A stretch of 64,000 bases of DNA from Clostridioides difficile (lineage in GTDB: Bacteria > Bacillota > Clostridia > Peptostreptococcales > Peptostreptococcaceae): contig CP103804.1 of NCBI GenBank assembly GCA_024919175.1, positions 1,240,001 to 1,304,000 of the forward strand, read 5' to 3'. Shown one piece after another: positions 1 to 7,911 of the stretch (the stretch's first letter is position 1; the number at the start of each line of letters is the position of its first letter). The notes beneath the pieces are model-generated. The model had not been told where the DNA came from, searched no databases, and saw only the letters and a list, made by a program, of their open reading frames with translations. The position numbers and the translations under genes were made by a program.

Positions 1-1
1 T

Positions 2-286
2 ATATCAACAGAAGCAGGAGAAATAAAAGAAAGCGAGTATAAAAATATCATTTTGAAATTGAAAATTTCTAAAGATATAGCATATAGAGTATATGACGAA
101 TTTGATATTGACAATATATCAGATGATAACAATGGAAATTTTATAGTGACTGTACAATATCCACAAAACGACTGGATTTATGGATATATACTTTCTTTTG
201 GAAAAAATATTGAGGTATTAGAACCAATGGATATTAGAGATAAGATTTTACAGATTATTGATGATATTAAAATAAAATATTTGTGA
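2..286 (+). CDS. C-terminal end of a WYL-type transcriptional regulator (5' cut by window)
   Basis: The reading frame is open from base 2 to the stop at 284-286, so only about the last 94 codons of a gene starting outside the window are present. The visible part (conserved run YVYDEFD-like, then FIVTVQYP, YILSFGKNIEVLEP and a final RDKILQII helix) looks like the WCX end of HTH-WYL regulators; the same WVLS(F/M)G..VEVLEP pattern closes the complete WYL regulator at 10086-11039. A TTG at 53 could be mistaken for a start but has no ribosome binding site. Target unknown. The call rests on the C-terminal signature only. Confidence 0.6.
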   Translation: MSTEAGEIKESEYKNIILKLKISKDIAYRVYDEFDIDNISDDNNGNFIVTVQYPQNDWIYGYILSFGKNIEVLEPMDIRDKILQIIDDIKIKYL

Positions 287-300
287 TTAGTGTAAAGGGG

Positions 301-343
301 GTATCTCAAAATGAACTTTTTAGTTCATGAGATACTCTTTTTT
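301..343 (+). terminator. Rho-independent terminator after the WYL regulator
   Basis: GTATCTC (301-307) pairs with GAGATAC (329-335), with a further GAACT/AGTTC pair inside, followed by a T run. The next hairpin (about 385-412, GGCT-ATCT type with one bulge) may terminate on the minus strand. Confidence 0.85.
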
Positions 344-646
344 TGTGAAATCAAATATATTTTCATCATTTCAACAATGAAAAAGAGGCTTATCTCTATT
401 TTAAGATAGCCATTTTTTAGTCAAATAGTAAAGTATAATTTAATTTTTTTATCATATTTTTATTCTTAAAGGTGTAGAATTAATATGAAATTATCTATGA
501 TAATGATGTATATGTCATTATAAGTAGATTAATAGCAATATGTATATGTCAATATTAAAATGAATTAAATATATTGTTTAAAAAATATAAGTATAATAGT
601 AAAAAAATGTAAATAAACATTACTTTTTTAAGAAAAAATTAATATA

Positions 647-675
647 TTGACAAAAACTAAGTGCTCATTTAAACT
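647..675 (+). promoter_or_regulatory. Sigma-A-like promoter for the hydrogenase-like/ABC operon
   Basis: TTGACA at 647-652 and TAAACT at 670-675 are 17 nt apart, about 45 nt before the first gene. The rest of the 287-718 gap is AT-rich; apart from the terminators at its left end I see nothing else in it. Confidence 0.5.
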
Positions 676-718
676 AATAGTTGAGAATAATATTCAATAT
701 TAAATAATAGGAGGAGCT

Positions 719-1348
719 ATGAATAAATATCTTCTAATAAATCCAGTAGCAGAAAAAATGTATGGGGAAAAGTTTAATATTATCAAAGAAACTTTGATAA
801 AAAAAGGGTACATAATGGTTGAATGTGAGGCACAATTAGAATATGTAAAGAATCAGTACAAAGAATATGCAAGAAAGATTGAGAATACAATGTTAGATTG
901 TAGGTGTCCAGAAAGCATAAATCTTTTAAAAAGAAATAATTTGATAGATGGCTTTGAAGTTCCTATGATAGAACCAATATTAGTAAGGACTTGTAGAGTC
1001 TTATACGAAAAATATATTAAGAGTGAAGAAGATATGTTAATAGTAACCTGTCCATGTACACAATTAAGAGATTTTGCAAGTGAAAAGTTTAAGGATAAAG
1101 ATAATGCTATATTTTATACATGGAAGGAATTTGCTGAAAAAGAAGGTATAAAGTCACTTGGAAAAATAGATGAATCTCCAATTCCATTAGGATATTTTAA
1201 GGATTCTTTTGAAAAAGTTCTTGAAGTGTCAAGTGAAGACGAAATATTAAGGAAAATACAAGAAATAAAAAATGGTTCTGAGGATAAGTACGATATAGTA
1301 GAAATGTTTTATTGTAAAGATGGATGTAATAATGGAGATGGTTTGTAA
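719..1348 (+). CDS. Small cysteine-rich protein with [FeFe]-hydrogenase H-cluster-like motifs
   Basis: 209 residues, good RBS (GGAGG) before ATG. Cysteines occur as LDCRCPE (C61, C63), RTCRVLYEKYI (C92), VTCPCTQ (C111, C113) and EMFYCKDGCNNGDG (C199, C203). In order these resemble the H-cluster motifs of [FeFe]-hydrogenase large subunits: TSCCPG, STCKSPQ, the L2 motif MPCTAKK, and the L3 motif with C-x3-C followed by a Gly-rich stretch. The N-terminal ferredoxin domains of a hydrogenase are absent and the whole is less than half the usual size, so catalytic hydrogenase activity is doubtful. It is the first gene of an operon: its stop directly abuts the ATG of the ABC permease. A role as Fe-S sensor, redox partner or metal-binding accessory of the importer is inference. 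Confidence 0.6.
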   Translation: MNKYLLINPVAEKMYGEKFNIIKETLIKKGYIMVECEAQLEYVKNQYKEYARKIENTMLDCRCPESINLLKRNNLIDGFEVPMIEPILVRTCRVLYEKYIKSEEDMLIVTCPCTQLRDFASEKFKDKDNAIFYTWKEFAEKEGIKSLGKIDESPIPLGYFKDSFEKVLEVSSEDEILRKIQEIKNGSEDKYDIVEMFYCKDGCNNGDGL

Positions 1349-2131
1349 ATGGACAATAAAATTAATGATAAACTTTTGAGGTTAATAAAAAGTGTTTTGA
1401 TATTTTTTATAATTCTTGTATTGTGGAAAATTACAAATTATTTTGGTATTTGGAGTGAATATATACTACCACCACCTGAAAAAGTGTATAGTACATTTTT
1501 AAATATGATAAATGATGGTTCAATATTTATTAATGTATATGCAAGTATGAAAAGAGTTTTGATAGGGTTTGCAATAAGTACAATTATAGGTATTCCTTTA
1601 GGTATATTTTTTGGAATCTATGGCAAAGTTTATGAGTATTTTAAATCATTGATAAATTTTTTGAGAAATACACCACCACTTGCTTTAATACCAATGCTTA
1701 TACTGTGGTTTGGTATAGGTGAAGAATCAAAAATAATAATTATAATTTTGGCATCTTTTTTCCCAATCTTTACAAGTACATTAAAGGGGATTAGAAATTG
1801 TGATTCAAAGTTAATTGAAGTAGGTAGAGTATTTGAATTGTCAAAGCTTCAGATTATATTTAGAATAATTATTCCTAATGCAATTCTCGATATTGCAGTT
1901 GGTCTAAAGTTAGCACTTGGATATAGTTTTAGAGCAATTATAGGAGCTGAACTTGTAGCTGCTTCGTCAGGTCTTGGATACTTAATATCTGATGGAAAAG
2001 AAATGTCTAGAACAGATGTTGTTATTGTAGGAATAATTGTAATTGGGCTTCTAGGAATAATTACAGACTATATATTTTCAATTATTGTAAAAAAGGTAAG
2101 CAAAGGAAAGATGGTGGAAGCATATGAGTAA
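1349..2131 (+). CDS. ABC transporter permease, SsuC/TauC family
   Basis: 260 residues with about six membrane helices; the BPD_transp_1 fold is recognisable, including the cytoplasmic EAA-type loop around ELSKLQIIFRIIIPNA that contacts the ATPase. The N-terminus has the typical WKITNYFGIWSEYILPPPEKV stretch seen in nitrate/sulfonate/taurine-type permeases (split here as WKITNYF then LPPPEKV). It starts on the base after the preceding stop and overlaps the ATPase gene by 8 bases, so the three are translationally coupled. Family is secure; the substrate (sulfonate, nitrate, thiamine precursor or other small organic molecule) cannot be read from the sequence. Confidence 0.88.
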   Translation: MDNKINDKLLRLIKSVLIFFIILVLWKITNYFGIWSEYILPPPEKVYSTFLNMINDGSIFINVYASMKRVLIGFAISTIIGIPLGIFFGIYGKVYEYFKSLINFLRNTPPLALIPMLILWFGIGEESKIIIIILASFFPIFTSTLKGIRNCDSKLIEVGRVFELSKLQIIFRIIIPNAILDIAVGLKLALGYSFRAIIGAELVAASSGLGYLISDGKEMSRTDVVIVGIIVIGLLGIITDYIFSIIVKKVSKGKMVEAYE

Positions 2132-2993
2132 TTCAGTATGTAATTCTGGGTATATAATCAGAAATCTATCTAAAAGTTATAAGGTTGATAATGAAGAACA
2201 TATAGTGCTTAGTGATATTTGTTTAAATATAGATAGAAGTCATATAACTGTAATTTTAGGTGAAAGTGGATGTGGTAAGACTACTTTACTCAGGGCAATT
2301 GCATCACTTGAAGATATAAATAGTGGTGAGATTAGGTTTGTAAAAGATAATAAAGAGTATAGACCTAATGTTGGCTTTGTGTTTCAAGAAAGTAGGTTGA
2401 TGCCTTGGCTAAATGTAAGTGAAAATATAGCTTTTCACAATCAACAAAAAAGTACTATTTTAAATAAAATACTCAATAAGTTAAATCACTCAAAAAGTAC
2501 CATTAATAAGGATAGAAATGATAATCTTATACATTTGAATGGCAAAGATGATTTAAGTAAATCAAACAAACCAGATAGTCTTGATATAGAAAAATATCTT
2601 AAAATGATGAATTTACAAAAGTTTAGAAATTCTTATCCAAATGAGCTTTCAGGAGGTATGGCACAGAGAGTAAGTATAGCTAGAGCACTTTCTTTTAATC
2701 CAGATATGTTGTTTATGGACGAGCCTTTTTCAGCACTAGATTATTTTACAAGGATTGATATGCAAAATGAAGTTATAAGAATACATAAATCAACTAATAA
2801 AGGCGTAATATTTGTAACTCATGATATTGATGAAGCATTAAAGATAGGCAAAAAAATAGTTGTTTTTACAAATGAAAGAAAAATAGAAGAATTTGATATA
2901 GAGGATGATTATAATAGAGATTTAACTTCAAATTACTATATTAAATTAAAAAAAGATATTTTAATGACAATGAAATCAAATAAAAGCATTTAA
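2124..2993 (+). CDS. ABC transporter ATP-binding protein, SsuB/TauB-like
   Basis: 289 residues. Walker A is GESGCGKT, Q-loop VFQES, signature LSGGMAQRVSIARAL, Walker B MLFMDEPFSALD and the switch His in VTHDIDEA. All catalytic elements are intact. It is longer than the usual ~250 residues because of a polar, Asn/Lys/Ser-rich insertion (roughly residues 108-152) between the Q-loop helix and the signature helix. It overlaps the permease gene by 8 bases and is followed after 31 bases by the binding-protein gene. It energises import of an unknown small molecule. Confidence 0.88.
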   Translation: MSNSVCNSGYIIRNLSKSYKVDNEEHIVLSDICLNIDRSHITVILGESGCGKTTLLRAIASLEDINSGEIRFVKDNKEYRPNVGFVFQESRLMPWLNVSENIAFHNQQKSTILNKILNKLNHSKSTINKDRNDNLIHLNGKDDLSKSNKPDSLDIEKYLKMMNLQKFRNSYPNELSGGMAQRVSIARALSFNPDMLFMDEPFSALDYFTRIDMQNEVIRIHKSTNKGVIFVTHDIDEALKIGKKIVVFTNERKIEEFDIEDDYNRDLTSNYYIKLKKDILMTMKSNKSI

Positions 2994-3024
2994 AGAAATT
3001 AATAATATTTTAAGGAGTAAAAAT

Positions 3025-3984
3025 ATGAAATTAAAAAAACTATTGATAGGTATGACAATATTAACACTTACAACGGCATCTTTAGCTGGATGTGCAAAAA
3101 AGAATGATGGTGAAAATCTTTCAGAAATAAATTTAACTTATGTAAAATCACCACTAAATGTACCTTCTATAATTCAAAAACAAGATGATTTATTTGGGAA
3201 AGAATTTAAAAAGGATAATATAGCAGTTAATTTTCATGAAATAACTACAGGTCCAGAGCAAACACAAGCTTTAGCAGCTGGAGAGATAGATTTTTTACAT
3301 GCATTAGGAGGAACATCAGCTTTGATAGCAGCATCTAATGGTGTGGATTTAAAAATATTAAATACTTATAGTAGATCACCAAAAGGATTTATGATTTTAA
3401 CAAATAACGATTCAATAAAATCAGCAGCAGATTTGTCTGGCAAGAAGGTAGCTGGGCCAAAAGGAACTATATTACATCAAGTATTAATTGCAGCACTTGA
3501 TAAAGAAGGATTAAGTATGGATGATGTTGAGTTTGTCAATATGGGTATTCCAGAAGCATCAGCAGCTCTTTCTGATGGTAGTGTTGATGCTGCATTGATT
3601 GCTGGACCAGCAGCTCTTAAATCTATGAAGTCTGGAAGTAAACTTGTAGCAAATGGTGAAGGTTTGGTAGATGGTATAATAGTAACTGCTGTTAGTACAG
3701 ACTTTGCTGAAAAACATCCAGAGATAGTTGAAAGATTTATGAAAGTCGAAAAAGAAACTTTAGAATATGTAAACAATAATTTTGATGAAGCCATGGAAAA
3801 GGTAGCAAAAGAAGTTGATTTAAGCGTCGAAGAAACTAAAGAGTTATATACTTGGTATGATTTTAGTTTGGATATAACAGATAAAGATATATCTTCTCTT
3901 GAAGATACACAAGATTTCTTAATAAAAAATGGATTACAAGAGAAAAGAGTAAACATAAAAGAATTAATATATAAAGCTAAATAG
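3025..3984 (+). CDS. ABC transporter substrate-binding lipoprotein, SsuA/NMT1 family
   Basis: 319 residues. The N-terminus has a lysine-rich start, a hydrophobic stretch and a lipobox LAGC (Cys near 23), so it is a membrane-anchored lipoprotein. The mature part follows the type-2 periplasmic-binding fold of the NMT1/SsuA group: an LTYVKSPLNVPS start, the QTQALAAGEIDFLHALGG segment, and LSGKKVAGPKGTILH. RBS AAGGAG precedes ATG. It is the last gene of the operon, followed by a terminator. In C. difficile annotations a comparable gene is often called aliphatic-sulfonate binding protein; the ligand is not proven here. Confidence 0.85.
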   Translation: MKLKKLLIGMTILTLTTASLAGCAKKNDGENLSEINLTYVKSPLNVPSIIQKQDDLFGKEFKKDNIAVNFHEITTGPEQTQALAAGEIDFLHALGGTSALIAASNGVDLKILNTYSRSPKGFMILTNNDSIKSAADLSGKKVAGPKGTILHQVLIAALDKEGLSMDDVEFVNMGIPEASAALSDGSVDAALIAGPAALKSMKSGSKLVANGEGLVDGIIVTAVSTDFAEKHPEIVERFMKVEKETLEYVNNNFDEAMEKVAKEVDLSVEETKELYTWYDFSLDITDKDISSLEDTQDFLIKNGLQEKRVNIKELIYKAK

Positions 3985-4008
3985 TAGCATTTATAGTGCT
4001 AAAAGTTT

Positions 4009-4036
4009 AAGTTACCTTATTTAAGGTAACTTTTTC
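4009..4036 (+). terminator. Terminator of the ABC importer operon
   Basis: GTTACCTT (4011-4018) pairs with AAGGTAAC (4023-4030) around a four-base loop, followed by five T. Confidence 0.88.
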
Positions 4037-4248
4037 TATTCTATTGATAAAAATATATACTAATGGTATGTTTATATAGCGAAGAAATGTGTTTTTATTT
4101 TAAGTTATTTTTAAAAAAGTAATAGACTTATTTACAAAGAAAAAAATTTTATAGTATTTTATATAGGGTATTTTATAATATAATCATATTAATCATTTAT
4201 GGATATTAATATAGGATAAATAAGAAAATTAAAATATGGAGGAATTAT

Positions 4249-4941
4249 ATGAGTCATAAAATATATATTGTAGAAGATGATATATCAATAAGTACATTGC
4301 TTAAAGATTATATAGAGAAATATGGATTTGAAGTAATGGTTGAAGAAAATTTTGATAATATAATTACTACATTTGTAAATTTCAAGCCAGACCTAGTACT
4401 TTTAGATGTAAATTTACCAAAATTTGATGGGTTCTACTGGTGTAGATGTATTAGACAACAGTCAAATATTCCTATAATTTTTGTATCAGCCAGAGATAGT
4501 AATTTAGACCAGATTAGAGCTTTAGAAAGTGGAGCAGATGACTATATAACAAAGCCTTTTTACTATGATGTAGTAATGGCAAAGATAAAGAGTCAGATAA
4601 GAAGAGTATATGGTGAATATTCACCTAAAATAGATGAGAGAATATTAGAACTAGATGGACTAAAATTTTATCCAGAAAGATTAGAGCTAGAGATAGAGGA
4701 TAAGACCTTGATTATCACTAAAAAAGAGGGAATATTACTTGAATGTCTTATAAAAAAATACCCTAAAGTAGTAAGTAGAGATTATCTATTAGAAAAGATA
4801 TGGGATGATGTTGAGTTTGTAGAAGAAAATACTCTAAATGTAAATGTTAGCAGAATAAGAAAAAGATTTGAGGAGTTAGGTATAAATGATGCTGTTCAAA
4901 CTGTGCGAGGAGTAGGATATAAGTTAAATAAAAATTGGTAA
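4249..4941 (+). CDS. OmpR/PhoB-family response regulator, BceR-like
   Basis: 230 residues. Receiver domain: acidic pocket VEDD near residues 8-11, phospho-acceptor Asp in VLLDVNLP, conserved Ser/Ala in VSARDS and Lys in TKPF. The C-terminal half is a winged-helix DNA-binding domain ending TVRGVGYKLN. A histidine kinase gene begins 9 bases after the stop, and a UppP plus BceAB-type transporter follow, which is the arrangement of peptide-antibiotic-sensing Bce modules. It probably activates uppP through the repeated sites at 6072-6109. Confidence 0.87.
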   Translation: MSHKIYIVEDDISISTLLKDYIEKYGFEVMVEENFDNIITTFVNFKPDLVLLDVNLPKFDGFYWCRCIRQQSNIPIIFVSARDSNLDQIRALESGADDYITKPFYYDVVMAKIKSQIRRVYGEYSPKIDERILELDGLKFYPERLELEIEDKTLIITKKEGILLECLIKKYPKVVSRDYLLEKIWDDVEFVEENTLNVNVSRIRKRFEELGINDAVQTVRGVGYKLNKNW

Positions 4942-4950
4942 GGAGAGAAT

Positions 4951-5943
4951 ATGAAATTATTATTTAAAGACTGTAAAGGCTATATTTTTATATATTATTT
5001 AGGCATATCTATGACAATTATTTATTGTAGTCTTATGAAATTTATTAGTATAGAAGAAGCTTTATATATCCTATTGTTTAGTACTTTTATCTTATTGTGT
5101 TTTTTGTTATATAAATATTATAAAAATAGAGAAGTATATAATCTATTTAAAAAAGGTATAGACTCTTTAGATGAAGCTTTTTTATATTTAGGAAACTCTT
5201 TTTTTGGAGAAAACATATCAGTTATTTTAAAGCAACAACATAGATTATATCAATCAATGATTCAGGAATATAAAAAAATACATAGTGAACATTTAACTTT
5301 TATCAATCAGTGGATTCATCAAATGAAAACACCAATATCAGTTATAAGTCTTCAACTTCAGGAATATGAAGGTGAAGAAGTCACTGAAAATATAAAAAAA
5401 GAGATAGATAGACTTAATAAAGGCTTAAATATGGCTATGAATTTTGCAAGAGTGGACGAATTTCAGAAAGATTTTGTAGTTGAAAAGGCTAATTTAAATG
5501 AAATTATAGTAGATACTGTAAATGAGGAAAAGAGACTATTTATAAATAGTGGTATAATTCCAAAAATACATATAGATAAATCTATTTATATTTATACAGA
5601 TATAAAATGGATGAAATTTATAATCAATCAATTAATTACAAATGGAGTTAAGTATTCTAAAGATTATAGTAAGAATTTAGTTATAAAATCTGAAGAAAGT
5701 AGTAATTCTATAATTTTAAGTATAATAGATGAAGGTGTTGGAATTGTATCTAAAGATATAAAAAGAGTATTTGACCCGTTTTTTACAGGAGAAAATGGAC
5801 GTAAATTTGGAGAATCCACAGGTATGGGGCTTTATCTAGTAAAAAAAGTATGTGATAATTTAGGTCATAAAGTCAGTATAAAATCAGAAGTAGGAAAAGG
5901 AACTGAAGTTTCAATAATTTTTATTAAAGATGATATAAACTAA
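4951..5943 (+). CDS. Intramembrane-sensing histidine kinase, BceS-like
   Basis: 330 residues. Two N-terminal membrane helices (about residues 11-30 and 36-54) are separated by only a few residues, so no extracellular sensor domain is present. The H-box is INQWIHQMKTPISV (phospho-acceptor His), followed by an HATPase domain with NQLITNGVKYS (N-box), DEGVGI (G1) and GMGLYLVKK (G2). Lack of a sensor domain is typical of kinases that read out the flux of a BceAB-type transporter. It pairs with the regulator 9 bases upstream. Confidence 0.87.
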   Translation: MKLLFKDCKGYIFIYYLGISMTIIYCSLMKFISIEEALYILLFSTFILLCFLLYKYYKNREVYNLFKKGIDSLDEAFLYLGNSFFGENISVILKQQHRLYQSMIQEYKKIHSEHLTFINQWIHQMKTPISVISLQLQEYEGEEVTENIKKEIDRLNKGLNMAMNFARVDEFQKDFVVEKANLNEIIVDTVNEEKRLFINSGIIPKIHIDKSIYIYTDIKWMKFIINQLITNGVKYSKDYSKNLVIKSEESSNSIILSIIDEGVGIVSKDIKRVFDPFFTGENGRKFGESTGMGLYLVKKVCDNLGHKVSIKSEVGKGTEVSIIFIKDDIN

Positions 5944-6071
5944 TAGTATACTATTTTAGGATGGATTAATATTGTATTTAAAATTGAAATATCTTATTAA
6001 AATTGATGTGTATATATATTTTAGTAAGATTTACAATTATGAAATCTAATTTTAAAATAGTTTATTTTTTG

Positions 6072-6109
6072 CAAACATTACATAGATGTAATGTTTGTGT
6101 AATGTTTGT
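6072..6109 (+). promoter_or_regulatory. Probable response-regulator operator upstream of uppP
   Basis: A perfect 12-bp inverted repeat, CAAACATTACAT (6072-6083) and ATGTAATGTTTG (6086-6097), is followed by another copy of the right half. GTAATGTTTGT occurs twice in tandem (6088-6098 and 6099-6109), i.e. one 11-bp helical turn apart, as OmpR-family binding sites are. The last copy overlaps the position expected for a -35 if TAATAT (6126-6131) is the -10. Binding by the neighbouring regulator is inference. Confidence 0.6.
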
Positions 6110-6209
6110 AGATAGTGAAATTTTCTAATATCAATTAAAATTAATATAAGAAATGACATTAGAAAAGAAATTTTAAGAGAATTTTATAGTAAAGAAAGGG
6201 TGTTTATCA

Positions 6210-7061
6210 ATGAGTTTAGATATTATTTTTATATTAAAATCAATCATAATAGCTATAGTGGAGGGACTTACAGAATTTATTCCAGTGTCATCGACAGGTC
6301 ATATGATTTTGGTAGGAAGCTTGATAGATTTTAAAGGTCAATTTGCTGAAATGTTTGAAGTTGTAATACAACTTGGAGCCATTCTAGCAGTAGTAGTACT
6401 TTATTGGAAAAAAATAAAGGATAGTGTTATAGAGTTCTTTAAATTCATATTTACTGGAGGAAAAGAAGGAAAAACTGGATTTAAATTTGGAATAAATGTT
6501 ATTGTAGGATGTATACCATTTGCGATTGTAGGAGTTATATTCTACGATAATATAAAAGCATTGTTTAATTTACAATCTGTAATTATAGGATTTATAGTTG
6601 GGGGTATCTTATTATTAGTGATAGAAACTCTATTTAGAAAAAAGAAGCACTCAACAGACAATATAGATAAGATTACTCCAGTGCAAGCTTTGAAGATTGG
6701 TGTATTACAAGTTTTATCTGCATGGCCAGGAATGTCAAGAAGTGCATCCACTATTATGGGTGGATGGATAGCAGGGCTTAATTCTCCTACAGCAGCAGAA
6801 TTTTCATTTTTCTTAGCTATACCAGCAATGGTAGCTTCTTCAGGACTAGATTTATTTGAATTTGATTACTCAATAATGACACCAACTTTGTGGATTGCTT
6901 TAATTGTTGGATTTATAGTAGCCTTTCTTGTATCTATAGTAGTTATGGAAAAGTTTGTGAATTTTTTAAAGAAAAAACCAATGAGAGTATTTGCTGTATA
7001 TAGAATAATCGCAGGTATAGTACTGGCTATATTAGCTTTTACCAATATAATTAGTATATAA
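6210..7061 (+). CDS. uppP: Undecaprenyl-diphosphatase UppP (BacA family)
   Basis: 283 residues, integral membrane. The two catalytic motifs of the family are present: EGLTEFIPVSSTGHM near residue 17 and PGMSRSASTIMGG near residue 174. The enzyme dephosphorylates undecaprenyl pyrophosphate outside the membrane, recycling the cell-wall lipid carrier and lowering the target pool of bacitracin. It lies between a Bce-type two-component system and a BceAB-type transporter, with a candidate regulator site just upstream, so it probably belongs to an inducible bacitracin/peptide response rather than being the housekeeping copy alone. Confidence 0.93.
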   Translation: MSLDIIFILKSIIIAIVEGLTEFIPVSSTGHMILVGSLIDFKGQFAEMFEVVIQLGAILAVVVLYWKKIKDSVIEFFKFIFTGGKEGKTGFKFGINVIVGCIPFAIVGVIFYDNIKALFNLQSVIIGFIVGGILLLVIETLFRKKKHSTDNIDKITPVQALKIGVLQVLSAWPGMSRSASTIMGGWIAGLNSPTAAEFSFFLAIPAMVASSGLDLFEFDYSIMTPTLWIALIVGFIVAFLVSIVVMEKFVNFLKKKPMRVFAVYRIIAGIVLAILAFTNIISI

Positions 7062-7164
7062 ACTAAAATAAATTCAGTATTTATATAAAATTTCTTTGAG
7101 TAATATGAGTAGTATTCAATATATACTTTATGTCATTTTATAACTTAGGAAGGAGTTATAAATA

Positions 7165-7911
7165 ATGAAAACTTTAATTGTGAGTAATTTGAGCAAGGTA
7201 TATGGTAAAAAAATGATTTTTAATGCATTAAACAATATAAGCTTTAGTATAGAGAGTGGAGAATTTGTAGGGATTATGGGTCCATCTGGAAGTGGTAAAA
7301 CTACTCTTTTAAATATGATTTCTACTATTGATAAACCAACTACAGGAAAAATAGAGTTAAAAGGTAAAAATCCATTATCATTAAAAGGTGAAGAACTTGC
7401 CTTATTTAGAAGAAGAGAGTTGGGGTTTGTATTTCAAGATTTCAATTTATTAGATACTTTGACTGTTGGTGAAAATATAGTATTGCCATTGACTTTGGAT
7501 AAGGTAAGTATAAAAGAGCAAGATGAAAAGCTAAATGAAGTATCTAAAATTTTAGGAATAGAAGATTTGTTAAATAAAAGAACTTTTGAGGTGTCTGGTG
7601 GTCAAGCTCAGAGGACTGCTATTGCTAGGGCACTAATCAATAAACCATCAATACTTTTGGCAGATGAGCCAACAGGTAATTTAGATTCAAAATCATCAAA
7701 GACTGTAATGGAACTATTTCAAAAGATAAATAAAGAAAATAAAGTTACTACTATGATGGTAACTCATGACCCATTAGCAGCAAGTTATTGTAATCGTATT
7801 TTATTTATAAAGGATGGAGCTATATACAATGAAATATATAAGGAAAATAGTAGAGAGCAATTTTATCAAGAAATAATGGATGTACTTACATTATTAGGAG
7901 GAGATAATTAA
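7165..7911 (+). CDS. BceA-like ABC transporter ATP-binding protein
   Basis: 248 residues. Walker A GPSGSGKT, Q-loop VFQDFNLL, signature VSGGQAQRTAIARAL, Walker B ILLADEPTGNLD, switch His VTHDPLA. The MacB/LolD-like class (ADEPTGNLDS) is the one used by peptide-detoxification transporters. Strong RBS (AGGAAGGAG). It is followed by the permease with a shared base at the stop/start junction (7911). No clear own promoter was seen in the 103-base gap after uppP. Confidence 0.9.
   Translation: MKTLIVSNLSKVYGKKMIFNALNNISFSIESGEFVGIMGPSGSGKTTLLNMISTIDKPTTGKIELKGKNPLSLKGEELALFRRRELGFVFQDFNLLDTLTVGENIVLPLTLDKVSIKEQDEKLNEVSKILGIEDLLNKRTFEVSGGQAQRTAIARALINKPSILLADEPTGNLDSKSSKTVMELFQKINKENKVTTMMVTHDPLAASYCNRILFIKDGAIYNEIYKENSREQFYQEIMDVLTLLGGDN

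Noticed and set aside
3477..3956. 159-codon open frame on the minus strand
   Set aside because: Lies wholly inside the binding-protein gene, Ser/Thr-rich composition of an antisense shadow, no SD.
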